Assembly: GCA_009841115.1 (NCBI GenBank)
Contig: VXML01000018.1
Span: 62,001-126,000, forward strand
Reading direction: 5' to 3'
Origin: Gemmatimonadota bacterium
GTDB taxonomy: Bacteria; Latescibacterota; UBA2968; UBA8231
DNA: 64,000 bases
How positions within the stretch are numbered: position 1 is the stretch's first letter; each line of letters starts with the position of its first letter. Below, piece after piece: positions 35,738-46,540 of the stretch. A model generated the notes under the pieces. It was not told where the DNA came from. It worked only from the letters and a program-made list of their open reading frames with translations, and did no database searches. The translations under genes were made by a program, and so were the position numbers.

Positions 35738-37120
35738 TCAATTTACGGGCATCCGCATCCCTATCAGCCGCGTCCCTCGTTGCCCCAGCACCCGCATCAT
35801 AAACGCGTCCCCCGGCTCAATCTCCGCCAACGCATCCTCGTAATCTTCCACATTTTCCACCCGTTCGTCGTTGATCTCCTGAATGAGCATCCCTCGAAGC
35901 AAACCCCTCTTTGCCGCCTCGCTGCCTCTGGCCACTCGCACGACCATCACCCCAGCTTCATCTTCGTATCCCAAGCGTTCCGCCCACTCGTCTTTCAGGT
36001 TTTCTACCCTTATCCCCAACGGCCCCCGCGCCTCGTTGGAATCGCGAGTACCGGCTGTGGTAGCAAGTACCTCCTCGGTCAGGGCCTCCAACTCGACCTT
36101 GATGCGCTTTTGCTTACCGTCGCGCAACACCAGCAACTCGACCTCCACGCCGGGGGCCGTGCTCCCGATTAGGCTCCGCAGATCGACCGCATTATGCACG
36201 GGTTGGCCATCGACCTCCAGCACGATGTCGTCTCTTTTGACGCCCGCCTTATCCGCCGCTCGCCCAGAGTTTACGCTAGTGATCAACACGCCTTGGGTAT
36301 TGTCTAGCCCCATAGCTTCGGCCAACAGCGGCTCCAAATTGCCAATGCGCACACCGAGTAGGCCGCGCCGCACCTCGCCGTGCTCAATAAGCTGCTCGGC
36401 CACGTGCTTGACCAAATTGATCGGAATGGCAAAGCCAATGCCTATATTGCCGCCGTCGTTGCTAGTGATGGCAGTGTTGATGCCCACGAGTTCCCCGCGC
36501 AAGTTGACCAGGGCGCCGCCACTATTGCCCTTATTGAGGGCTGCGTCGGTCTGGATGAAAGAGCCGTACTCAGGCCCGAAACGATCTCGCCCCAGTGCGC
36601 TGACCGTGCCCATCGTCACGGAGTGGGCAAAACCCAAGGGATTGCCTATGGCCATCACCCACTCGCCCTCGCGTAGCTGATCTGAGTCACCCAACGTCAA
36701 GGTGGGCAGGTCCTCGGCGTCAATCCGCAGCACGGCAACATCGCTCAACGAATCGCGACCAACTACCTCGGCCTCAAAGAAACGCGAATCTGTCGCTTCT
36801 ACGCGGATGTCGTCGGCACGGCGAATCACGTGATTGTTGGTGATGATGTACTGCTGGCCCTCAAATTCAGCGACCACGCCCGAGCCTTGGCCCCGGCGTT
36901 CTTGATCGGGGACGCGAAAGGGCCTTCCCCACGGAAGGTCAAATATGCGGCCCTCCTCGGTGCCCTCCGTAGTGATTTTTACAACGCCGGGCTTGACCTG
37001 CGCGGCGAGTTCGGCAAAACCGTCGCTCATCTGGCGCAGGAGCTGCATGTTCTCGCTGGTTTGAGCGTTGCCAGCCACCACGAGGCTTAAAATGAACAGG
37101 GAAAAACACAACTTCCGCAT
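35738..37120 (-). CDS. degP: HtrA/DegP-family periplasmic serine protease
   Basis: A 460-residue protease with a signal peptide (residues 1-19). The triad is H97 (ITNNHVI), D127 (DSLSDVAVL) and S200 (LNKGNSGGAL), followed by two PDZ domains (about 250-340 and 370-455). It degrades or refolds misfolded envelope proteins. Its location next to clpB, also a protein-quality gene, supports a stress role. No regulatory site was recognised in the 70 bases between htrA and clpB. Confidence 0.94.
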   Translation of the reverse strand: MRKLCFSLFILSLVVAGNAQTSENMQLLRQMSDGFAELAAQVKPGVVKITTEGTEEGRIFDLPWGRPFRVPDQERRGQGSGVVAEFEGQQYIITNNHVIRRADDIRVEATDSRFFEAEVVGRDSLSDVAVLRIDAEDLPTLTLGDSDQLREGEWVMAIGNPLGFAHSVTMGTVSALGRDRFGPEYGSFIQTDAALNKGNSGGALVNLRGELVGINTAITSNDGGNIGIGFAIPINLVKHVAEQLIEHGEVRRGLLGVRIGNLEPLLAEAMGLDNTQGVLITSVNSGRAADKAGVKRDDIVLEVDGQPVHNAVDLRSLIGSTAPGVEVELLVLRDGKQKRIKVELEALTEEVLATTAGTRDSNEARGPLGIRVENLKDEWAERLGYEDEAGVMVVRVARGSEAAKRGLLRGMLIQEINDERVENVEDYEDALAEIEPGDAFMMRVLGQRGTRLIGMRMPVN

Positions 37121-37190
37121 GGCATTTCCTCTCTGAAAAGGGTGTGAAAATACGGATATTTCTCAATGTCCACAAAAAAGACGACAAGTG

Positions 37191-39341
<2,151 letters not shown>

Positions 39342-39383
39342 GTCGGTTCCCTCTGAGAAGTCGGTTTTACCTGTCCGAATAAT

Positions 39384-39399
39384 TGCAAATACCGTACCA
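39384..39399 (-). promoter_or_regulatory. sigma-54-like (-24/-12) promoter of clpB
   Basis: On the minus strand the sequence reads TGGTACGGTATTTGCA, matching the RpoN consensus TGGCACGN4TTGCA at all but one of its specific bases and with exactly ten bases between GG and GC. Initiation would be about 30 bases before the clpB ATG, just upstream of its ribosome site. If real, clpB needs an enhancer-binding activator; the rest of the 158-base gap shows no obvious activator repeat. Confidence 0.55.
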
Positions 39400-39499
39400 G
39401 CGCCGATATGTTCTACTTTTGACACATTTTGCCCATCGAATAGGACATTGTGGCACTCAAGGCGTTGAAATGGACAAAAAACCGAGGGAATCGGAACTG

Positions 39500-40942
39500 T
39501 CAGCCGAGACTCAAGCGAAAGAACATCACAGAAACGGCGGTGCCCTTCGCTATTCCCGGTAAGAGGCCGCCGCGCATGGCGAGACTGGTCTCTAAGAAGC
39601 GGATCTGCATAGACGACAACACAAACGGACCAAAAGCAAAGCCAACCGCCGAGCTGCTGCTCCGCCCACCCAGCGACAGGCCAAGGCGGACTGGCAACCA
39701 GTCCGCCAGCCAGTACTCGATTCCACCGGCCAGCCGCGGCCGAGTCCGCATCCCAAACTTGGAGCTGAACGCCTGGTCCCAATTGCCAACCACCATTAGC
39801 TGGGGCCTAGCCTGATAGGCCACCCCAAACCGCAGCATGGCCGGCAGCGAGCGCGAGAACGGCTCTTGGCTGATCTGCTTGGTAAAGTCTGGATCGCCAT
39901 CGCCGTCGAAATCCGGGTTGTCGAATACTTCCTCAATGGACCGCGAGTCCGCGTCCAAAAAACGGGAGATGCGCAGTTCGTTGGTCGCAAGGAAAATGGA
40001 ATCTTGGCGCACCCCTTCATTCCAAGAGAACATGTCGAGCAAGTTGAGCGCACTGAAGCTGAAGGTCGTCTTGCGATTTTTTGCTCGGCCAGCAATACCA
40101 ACGTCGATGCCAACGCCGACGCCCATTTTGGCGTGCTGGGCAATCAGCCAAGCATCCGCCTCAGCACCGCCGACATGGGCTACCAGTCCGGTGCCGCCGG
40201 ATTCGATAATCTCTCCGTAGCTACCCATCGAGAGCTTGAGCGTACTGCCGACTGTGAACTCGCTTAGATAGGGCGCGAGACGAGCAGGTAGGGCCGGCTT
40301 CGCAACGGCGACATTGAGCGTACCCACGGCCCACCCCGACCCATTCCAGTCGCTGATGTCGTATCCTTCGCTCTTGCCGGCTACCAAGCGGTCCTCCGCA
40401 AACTCATTGCCAAAAAAGAAAAGCTCTAACACATCCTTGGGAATCTCGCTCTCGACCCCACTGGTAAACCCCACGGCAATAGCCGAGCGCACTTCTTCGA
40501 CTGCAAAGGCCACACCTCCGTTGAGCGGGAGGCCCGCAACGACCGTCGGCTCTATATCCCCGTTTATGCGCAGACCCGCATCTGGGATGTCGGCGAGCAG
40601 CTTTTTTTTCTCCACTGGGCTGATGTAGTACGGGCTGCCGTTAGGAGATACCTTCTCGTTGGCAGCCGTGAAGTGGGCGTTGTACGTGGCGACCGAAAAG
40701 CTGTTGTTTTCGACAGCCAAGCAAAGGCCCGCGCCGAGCAAGTCCCAAGAAAATTTGCGGCTGTCCGACAGAGCTAAATTCGCCGGGTTCCAGAAGACAG
40801 CTTCCGGCCCCCGGGCCAAGGCCGTGTAAGCTTGGCCCAGCGCCAACGCCCGCGGGCTAGCGTCGCCGGGAACGGCAGCCACCTGCCCGCAGGCCCCTAC
40901 GACGACCAGGGCCGCTAAAACGATCAATCCCTTGCCTTGCAC
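39500..40942 (-). CDS. putative outer-membrane beta-barrel protein (TraF/DUF5723-like)
   Basis: A 480-residue exported protein with a GTG start at 40942 preceded by AGTAGGG. After the signal sequence (ending near residue 22) comes [30 protein letters not shown], the hallmark of PorV/TraF-type barrels (quoted in pieces: [20 protein letters not shown]). Alternating amphipathic strands continue to a C-terminal [10 protein letters not shown] typical of barrel ends. It follows a lipoprotein gene by 7 bases. Function unknown; perhaps part of an envelope transport or secretion system. Confidence 0.75.
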   Translation of the reverse strand: MQGKGLIVLAALVVVGACGQVAAVPGDASPRALALGQAYTALARGPEAVFWNPANLALSDSRKFSWDLLGAGLCLAVENNSFSVATYNAHFTAANEKVSPNGSPYYISPVEKKKLLADIPDAGLRINGDIEPTVVAGLPLNGGVAFAVEEVRSAIAVGFTSGVESEIPKDVLELFFFGNEFAEDRLVAGKSEGYDISDWNGSGWAVGTLNVAVAKPALPARLAPYLSEFTVGSTLKLSMGSYGEIIESGGTGLVAHVGGAEADAWLIAQHAKMGVGVGIDVGIAGRAKNRKTTFSFSALNLLDMFSWNEGVRQDSIFLATNELRISRFLDADSRSIEEVFDNPDFDGDGDPDFTKQISQEPFSRSLPAMLRFGVAYQARPQLMVVGNWDQAFSSKFGMRTRPRLAGGIEYWLADWLPVRLGLSLGGRSSSSAVGFAFGPFVLSSMQIRFLETSLAMRGGLLPGIAKGTAVSVMFFRLSLG

Positions 40943-40949
40943 TTATGCC

Positions 40950-42521
40950 CTACTTGACCAAGTCCTCGTTAAATTCCATAAAAATCACCGCCCCAGCCTC
41001 CACAGCGACGAAATCACTCGCCCGCATCACCACCTCGCTCGGCGTCTTGTCCAACTCGACCAGCATGCCCGTATAGACGCCCCCTTCCCGCAGAAAGACC
41101 TCCACATCTTCGTCCGAGAGCGCGAGCCGTTGGTGGCTGAATGCACTCGCCACAACTTGCCCTTCGGGGCCGACTTCGCCCGCATCCACCGCAATGGAAC
41201 CCTGCTTGGGAATCCGCAGATAGCCATTGGCCTCGTTATCGGCGAATAGGTCTTCGCTGCCGTACACATCTTCGGCTCTCGGCGCGACCCACAGGCTGAC
41301 GCGGATGGCAGTGGGCAGGTGATTTTCAATCGCAGTAACTACGACGGCACTATCGAGGCTGGCTTGGATGCGACGACGGGCATCGTCGTCCTGGAAGCGA
41401 CGAAAGATCGGATCGAACTCAATGCGGGTGTCTTCTTCTATTTGAAAATGACCCTGTGAGGCAAAGCGCACGTGGTCAATATAGACCCAATGACTAGCGT
41501 CGATGACCTCCACGGACTCGCCATCGCCGATGTGCACGGTCGGCGCGACCGCAACCTCGGTCGGTAGCATGCTGAGAAACTCAGTTAGCTCTGCGGAGGT
41601 CCGCGACAAGGCGAGCGATACCGGGTAGTCTATATCGCCACGCTGAAACATTTCGGAGATCATCAGGGAACCGTGCTCGCCGTCGCCGTTGGTACCATCG
41701 ATCTGGAGATCAATGCGGCTGCGGAAACCAACGCCCGACGTCAAGCCGACTTCTAAGGCAGCCGAACTAAAGGCGATCTGATCTAAACCCGCAGGAAAAT
41801 CGACCGCGCGGACGATAGGTGCGACCGGTAGGACGACCTCGTTGAGCACCCCCTCGACGCGGCTGAGGAGCAAGTCCCCGGTCTCGACTTCTAACAGCAG
41901 CTCGTCGGTGGCGACGGCCTCTGCAAATTCGCCCTGCACTTGGTATGAGAACCGCAATTCAAGAGGATTCTGCGGGGCAAATTCGCTGCCAGCCAAGTCA
42001 AAGGGCACCACTTGACTCTCGCTAGGGGCGAGCGCGTCAATGGAGAAGGCGTGGATCGTGCCGTCCGGCCTTTTGACATCGTCCAAGACCAGCTCAACCT
42101 GCAAGGGGATAGCAGTCTGGTTGGTCGCCTTGAGGGTCAGGCTGCCCTCGGCGATGACCGCGTGCGCGATTTGGATGCGGTCGTCGGCAAAGGCGAGGGC
42201 CTCGGTCCTGGCAATGGCATCGTCAGCCGGCCCAATCGGCACCGCCAAGGCAGCAGAGACGGGCGCGACGCGAAGGCGGTCGCCAACTTCTTCGCGGTGG
42301 TTGAAGTCCGCTGTAAAATCTACCGCGAGCAGGCCCTCGTCGTCTATCTTCAGGAAACCGGGGCGCTCGTCGGCCAAGTCCTGAACCGTCGTTCGGTCGT
42401 CGGCAACCGGGATGCTGATCTGGAAATTGGTGCTGGGGATTTGGGGAGGATTCACCTCGCAGCCCATCAACGCGCCGGCCCCTAGGAGCACGCCCAACCA
42501 TCGGCACCGTACGGCAGTCAT
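40950..42521 (-). CDS. large lipoprotein of unknown function
   Basis: A 523-residue lipoprotein with signal sequence and lipobox ALMGC (Cys21). The mature protein is acidic and rich in predicted beta strands, with repeated segments of the type TGDLLLSRVEGVLNEVVLP and no known domain. It is co-directional with the barrel gene (7-base gap), so the pair may form an outer-membrane complex (inference from gene order). No homologous family was recognised. Confidence 0.7.
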   Translation of the reverse strand: MTAVRCRWLGVLLGAGALMGCEVNPPQIPSTNFQISIPVADDRTTVQDLADERPGFLKIDDEGLLAVDFTADFNHREEVGDRLRVAPVSAALAVPIGPADDAIARTEALAFADDRIQIAHAVIAEGSLTLKATNQTAIPLQVELVLDDVKRPDGTIHAFSIDALAPSESQVVPFDLAGSEFAPQNPLELRFSYQVQGEFAEAVATDELLLEVETGDLLLSRVEGVLNEVVLPVAPIVRAVDFPAGLDQIAFSSAALEVGLTSGVGFRSRIDLQIDGTNGDGEHGSLMISEMFQRGDIDYPVSLALSRTSAELTEFLSMLPTEVAVAPTVHIGDGESVEVIDASHWVYIDHVRFASQGHFQIEEDTRIEFDPIFRRFQDDDARRRIQASLDSAVVVTAIENHLPTAIRVSLWVAPRAEDVYGSEDLFADNEANGYLRIPKQGSIAVDAGEVGPEGQVVASAFSHQRLALSDEDVEVFLREGGVYTGMLVELDKTPSEVVMRASDFVAVEAGAVIFMEFNEDLVK

Positions 42522-42540
42522 TTGCTAGCCGTTTAAGGAT

Positions 42541-43707
<1,167 letters not shown>

Positions 43708-43726
43708 GGTGTATTCTCAAGCTCCT

Positions 43727-45493
43727 TCAGTGATACCTCTGACGCCAGAAGGGTACGTACTCGCCGACGACATCTCCCAAGTACTCGCGCACCTCAGTTC
43801 CAGTGTCCAAGGACAAACATTCGTCGGCGATCTCCCGCGCCTTTTCTGCGTGAATAGCGCGAATAACCTCCTTGACCTCCGGGATGAGACCGGGGCTTAG
43901 ACTCAGACAATCCAGCCCGAGACCGAGCAAGAGCGTCGTGGCTAAGGGGTCGCCGGCCATCTCGCCGCAGATGCTCACGGGCGTGTTGGTGCGCTGGCCG
44001 CTGTCGGCGACCATCTTGATCAAGCGCAAGACCGCCGGGTGAAATGGGTCGTAGAGCCAAGCCACTTTGCTCATGCCGCGATCCACGGCCAACGCGTACT
44101 GGGTCAGATCGTTGGTACCGAGGCTAAAAAAATCTGCTTCGCCGGCAAAGTGATCGGCTAGCAAAGCCACGGACGGCACTTCGACCATAATGCCTAACTT
44201 GCAATGCTCGGCAAAGGTCTGCCCCGCCGCCCGCAACTCGTCTTTGGCTTCCTCCACTAGCGCCCGGGCGCGCCGCAACTCGTTCAAGCTAGAAATCATC
44301 GGCAACAAGAGCTGCGCCTCGCCGTGCGCTCCGGCCCTGAGCAGGGCGCGCAACTGCGTCTTGAACAGGTCTGGGGTATCGAGACAAATGCGGATGCCGC
44401 GCCACCCCAAGAAGGGGTTGGCCTCGGGCGGCACCTCCAAGACGTGGGACAGCTTGTCGCCTCCCAAGTCCATGGTGCGAATCACCACGGGATACGGGGC
44501 CAGCGATTCGACGAGGGCGGAATAGACTTTGAACTGCTCCTCCTCGGAGGGCAAGCGGTAATTGAGATACAAGAACTCGGTGCGGTACATGCCTACGCCG
44601 CGGGCACCGTGGTCGAGCGCCGCTTGTACTTCGGTTTGCACATCGACGTTGGCCATCAATGCGATTTCCCGACCATCTCGGGTAACAGCAGGCAAGTTGC
44701 GGCGACGCTCTAGGTCGCGCTCGCGCCGCAGTTGACGCTGGCGACGCGCCCGATAGCGCCGCTCGTCGTGGACATCGGGCCGCAGATGGACTTGGCCTTC
44801 GTTGCCATCGACGACCACCAAGTCGCCGTCTGCCACTTGCTGCGAACAGTCGCCAGTGCCAACTACCGTGGGTAGCTGCAACGAGCGGGCGATAATAGCC
44901 GCGTGCGAAGCCGCGCCACCGGCATCGAGCACCACGCCTTTGATTCGGCGGCGCTCTAGGCGCACCATCTCCGAGGGCAGCAAGTCGTGGGCTAGGACAA
45001 TCGTATTGGCGCGGAGCGAATCGAGCGCTTTAACTTCGCCCCCCGCTAAGCGCATCAATACCTGATTTTCAATATCTGCGATGTCGCTTATCCGCGTCCG
45101 CAGGTATTCGTTCTCAATGTTGCCGAAGGCCTCTTTGACCTTCTCCAGTTCCTCGGCATACGCCCGCTCGGCCGAATAGTACTTTCTGCGAATCAATGCC
45201 TCGGTGCGCGCTAGGATGGATGCGTCCTCTAACATGGCTAACTGGGCGTCGAATATCTGCGCCAGTTCTTCTCCCTGCTCGCTGGCGACCCAGCGGCGAA
45301 TGCGCCGAATCTCGTCCCCAGCCTGGTGGAGTATGTTGCGAAAGCGCTCGACCTCCTCCTCAACCAGATACTGCGCCACGCGCTGGCGGGTGATAACCGG
45401 GGCCTGCTTGTCGTATGCGAAAGCCCGGCCAATGCCAATGCCGGGGGAGACGCATATGCCATCGAAAACCCTATGTGCGCTGGTCGTGGTCAA
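43727..45493 (-). CDS. ptsI: phosphoenolpyruvate-protein phosphotransferase (enzyme I)
   Basis: PTS enzyme I of 588 residues. Phosphoacceptor H197 lies in GGAASHAAIIAR; the PEP-binding barrel has EFLYLNYRLPSEEEQ, DLGGDKLSH and SICGEMAGD. It moves phosphate from PEP to HPr. Overlaps the HPr gene by 4 bases. No EII permease components are in the window, so it could serve sugar uptake encoded elsewhere or a regulatory phosphorelay. Confidence 0.96.
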   Translation of the reverse strand: MTTTSAHRVFDGICVSPGIGIGRAFAYDKQAPVITRQRVAQYLVEEEVERFRNILHQAGDEIRRIRRWVASEQGEELAQIFDAQLAMLEDASILARTEALIRRKYYSAERAYAEELEKVKEAFGNIENEYLRTRISDIADIENQVLMRLAGGEVKALDSLRANTIVLAHDLLPSEMVRLERRRIKGVVLDAGGAASHAAIIARSLQLPTVVGTGDCSQQVADGDLVVVDGNEGQVHLRPDVHDERRYRARRQRQLRRERDLERRRNLPAVTRDGREIALMANVDVQTEVQAALDHGARGVGMYRTEFLYLNYRLPSEEEQFKVYSALVESLAPYPVVIRTMDLGGDKLSHVLEVPPEANPFLGWRGIRICLDTPDLFKTQLRALLRAGAHGEAQLLLPMISSLNELRRARALVEEAKDELRAAGQTFAEHCKLGIMVEVPSVALLADHFAGEADFFSLGTNDLTQYALAVDRGMSKVAWLYDPFHPAVLRLIKMVADSGQRTNTPVSICGEMAGDPLATTLLLGLGLDCLSLSPGLIPEVKEVIRAIHAEKAREIADECLSLDTGTEVREYLGDVVGEYVPFWRQRYH

Positions 45494-45762
45494 GTTTGCC
45501 CCTCGAATGTGCTCTCCAACAGTGAGACCATGGCCTCGACGGCCGCGTCCTCGTCTTCGCCCTCCGCCCGGACGGCGACTTGGGCACCTTGCTCGGCGGC
45601 CAGCATCATCACGCCCATGATGCTCTTGCCGTTGACCCCATCGACGTCGCCTTTGGACAGATAAATCTCGGCTTTGAATTGTGCCGCCGTCTGCACTAAG
45701 AGCGCGGCCGGACGAGCGTGAATACCCAGTGGATTGTTGATCGTGGCCGTCTTTTCAACCAT
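45490..45762 (-). CDS. ptsH: phosphocarrier protein HPr
   Basis: A 90-residue HPr. The phosphorylated H15 is in LGIHARPAA and the regulatory serine S47 in VNGKSIMGVM, so it could also be a target of HPr kinase. Both sites are intact. Directly followed by ptsI with a 4-base overlap and preceded by the GGGP synthase gene 19 bases upstream. Confidence 0.95.
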   Translation of the reverse strand: MVEKTATINNPLGIHARPAALLVQTAAQFKAEIYLSKGDVDGVNGKSIMGVMMLAAEQGAQVAVRAEGEDEDAAVEAMVSLLESTFEGQT

Positions 45763-45781
45763 TACCTATTGCTACTCCTAA

Positions 45782-46528
45782 TTATTCTTTTGCGTGTACT
45801 GCTCGGCTCAAGGCACACAAGCGCTGTTGGTCGTCTTCGACGACGCTGCCGGTGACCACGAAGCCCGCACCGGCTTCCACCTTGGCCCGCGCCACTCCCG
45901 GTTCGCGGATGCCGCCGCCGACGACGACCGGCACCGAAACGCAATCCGCTACCGCGCTCACCATTTCGTCGGGCACCGAAGCGCACGCGCCGCTGCCGGT
46001 CTCTAGATAAATAAGCCTCATGCCCAAGTACTCGGCCGCTAAAGCGTGGGCCATGGCAATGTCGATCTTGTCGCGCGGAATGGGCCGAGTATCGCTCATA
46101 AATTCCACGGATGTCAAGGTCCCCGACTCGACCAGCATATACCCGGTGGGGATGGTCTCAATGCCGTACTCGTGGATCAAGGGAGCGGCCTTGACGTGTT
46201 CGCCAATCAAGAGCTCGGGGTTGCGCCCGCTGACCAACGACAAGAATAGGATAGCATCGGCCGTCGGCACCACTTGACCCGAACTCCCGGGAAAGCTGAT
46301 CACCGGCACATCGACCTTGGCCCGGACGCGCTCAAAACAGACCGCGTTGCGCGACGAAAACATCAGGCTCGTGCCAATGAGGATCGCATCGGCCCCGGCT
46401 GCAACGCAGAGCTGGGCGCGAGCCTCCAACTCGTCTGGAGCCAACCGATCTGGATCTAGCAAGGGCAAGTAGCCTGCGCCACGGCGGTGGCGGATGTCTA
46501 GTAAGTGCTGCAGTACACTGCTAGCCAC
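45782..46528 (-). CDS. geranylgeranylglyceryl-phosphate synthase family protein
   Basis: A TIM-barrel prenyltransferase of 248 residues. Phosphate-binding and core motifs: LLDPDRL, VISFPGSSGQV, DAILFLSLVSGRNPELLIG, RLIYLETGSGA and VPVVVGGGIREP. The family joins a polyprenyl diphosphate to sn-glycerol-1-phosphate: GGGPS in Archaea, and in bacteria PcrB or GGGPS-like enzymes in the Bacteroidetes/FCB lineage. Sequence length and the YLETGSG and GGGIR loops resemble the group II form. A cytosolic/membrane-associated role in ether-type lipid synthesis is inferred. Start codon context is weak. Confidence 0.88.
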   Translation of the reverse strand: MASSVLQHLLDIRHRRGAGYLPLLDPDRLAPDELEARAQLCVAAGADAILIGTSLMFSSRNAVCFERVRAKVDVPVISFPGSSGQVVPTADAILFLSLVSGRNPELLIGEHVKAAPLIHEYGIETIPTGYMLVESGTLTSVEFMSDTRPIPRDKIDIAMAHALAAEYLGMRLIYLETGSGACASVPDEMVSAVADCVSVPVVVGGGIREPGVARAKVEAGAGFVVTGSVVEDDQQRLCALSRAVHAKE

Positions 46529-46540
46529 AAATAAGCTCGC

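Noticed and set aside
39342..39782. In-frame upstream extension of clpB
   Set aside because: The added residues do not resemble a Clp N-domain and overlap the 3' end of the barrel-protein gene; the ribosome site and promoter-like element favour 39341.
43708..43726. SAM riboswitch before metK
   Set aside because: Only 19 bases separate ptsI and metK, too few for any known SAM-binding leader.
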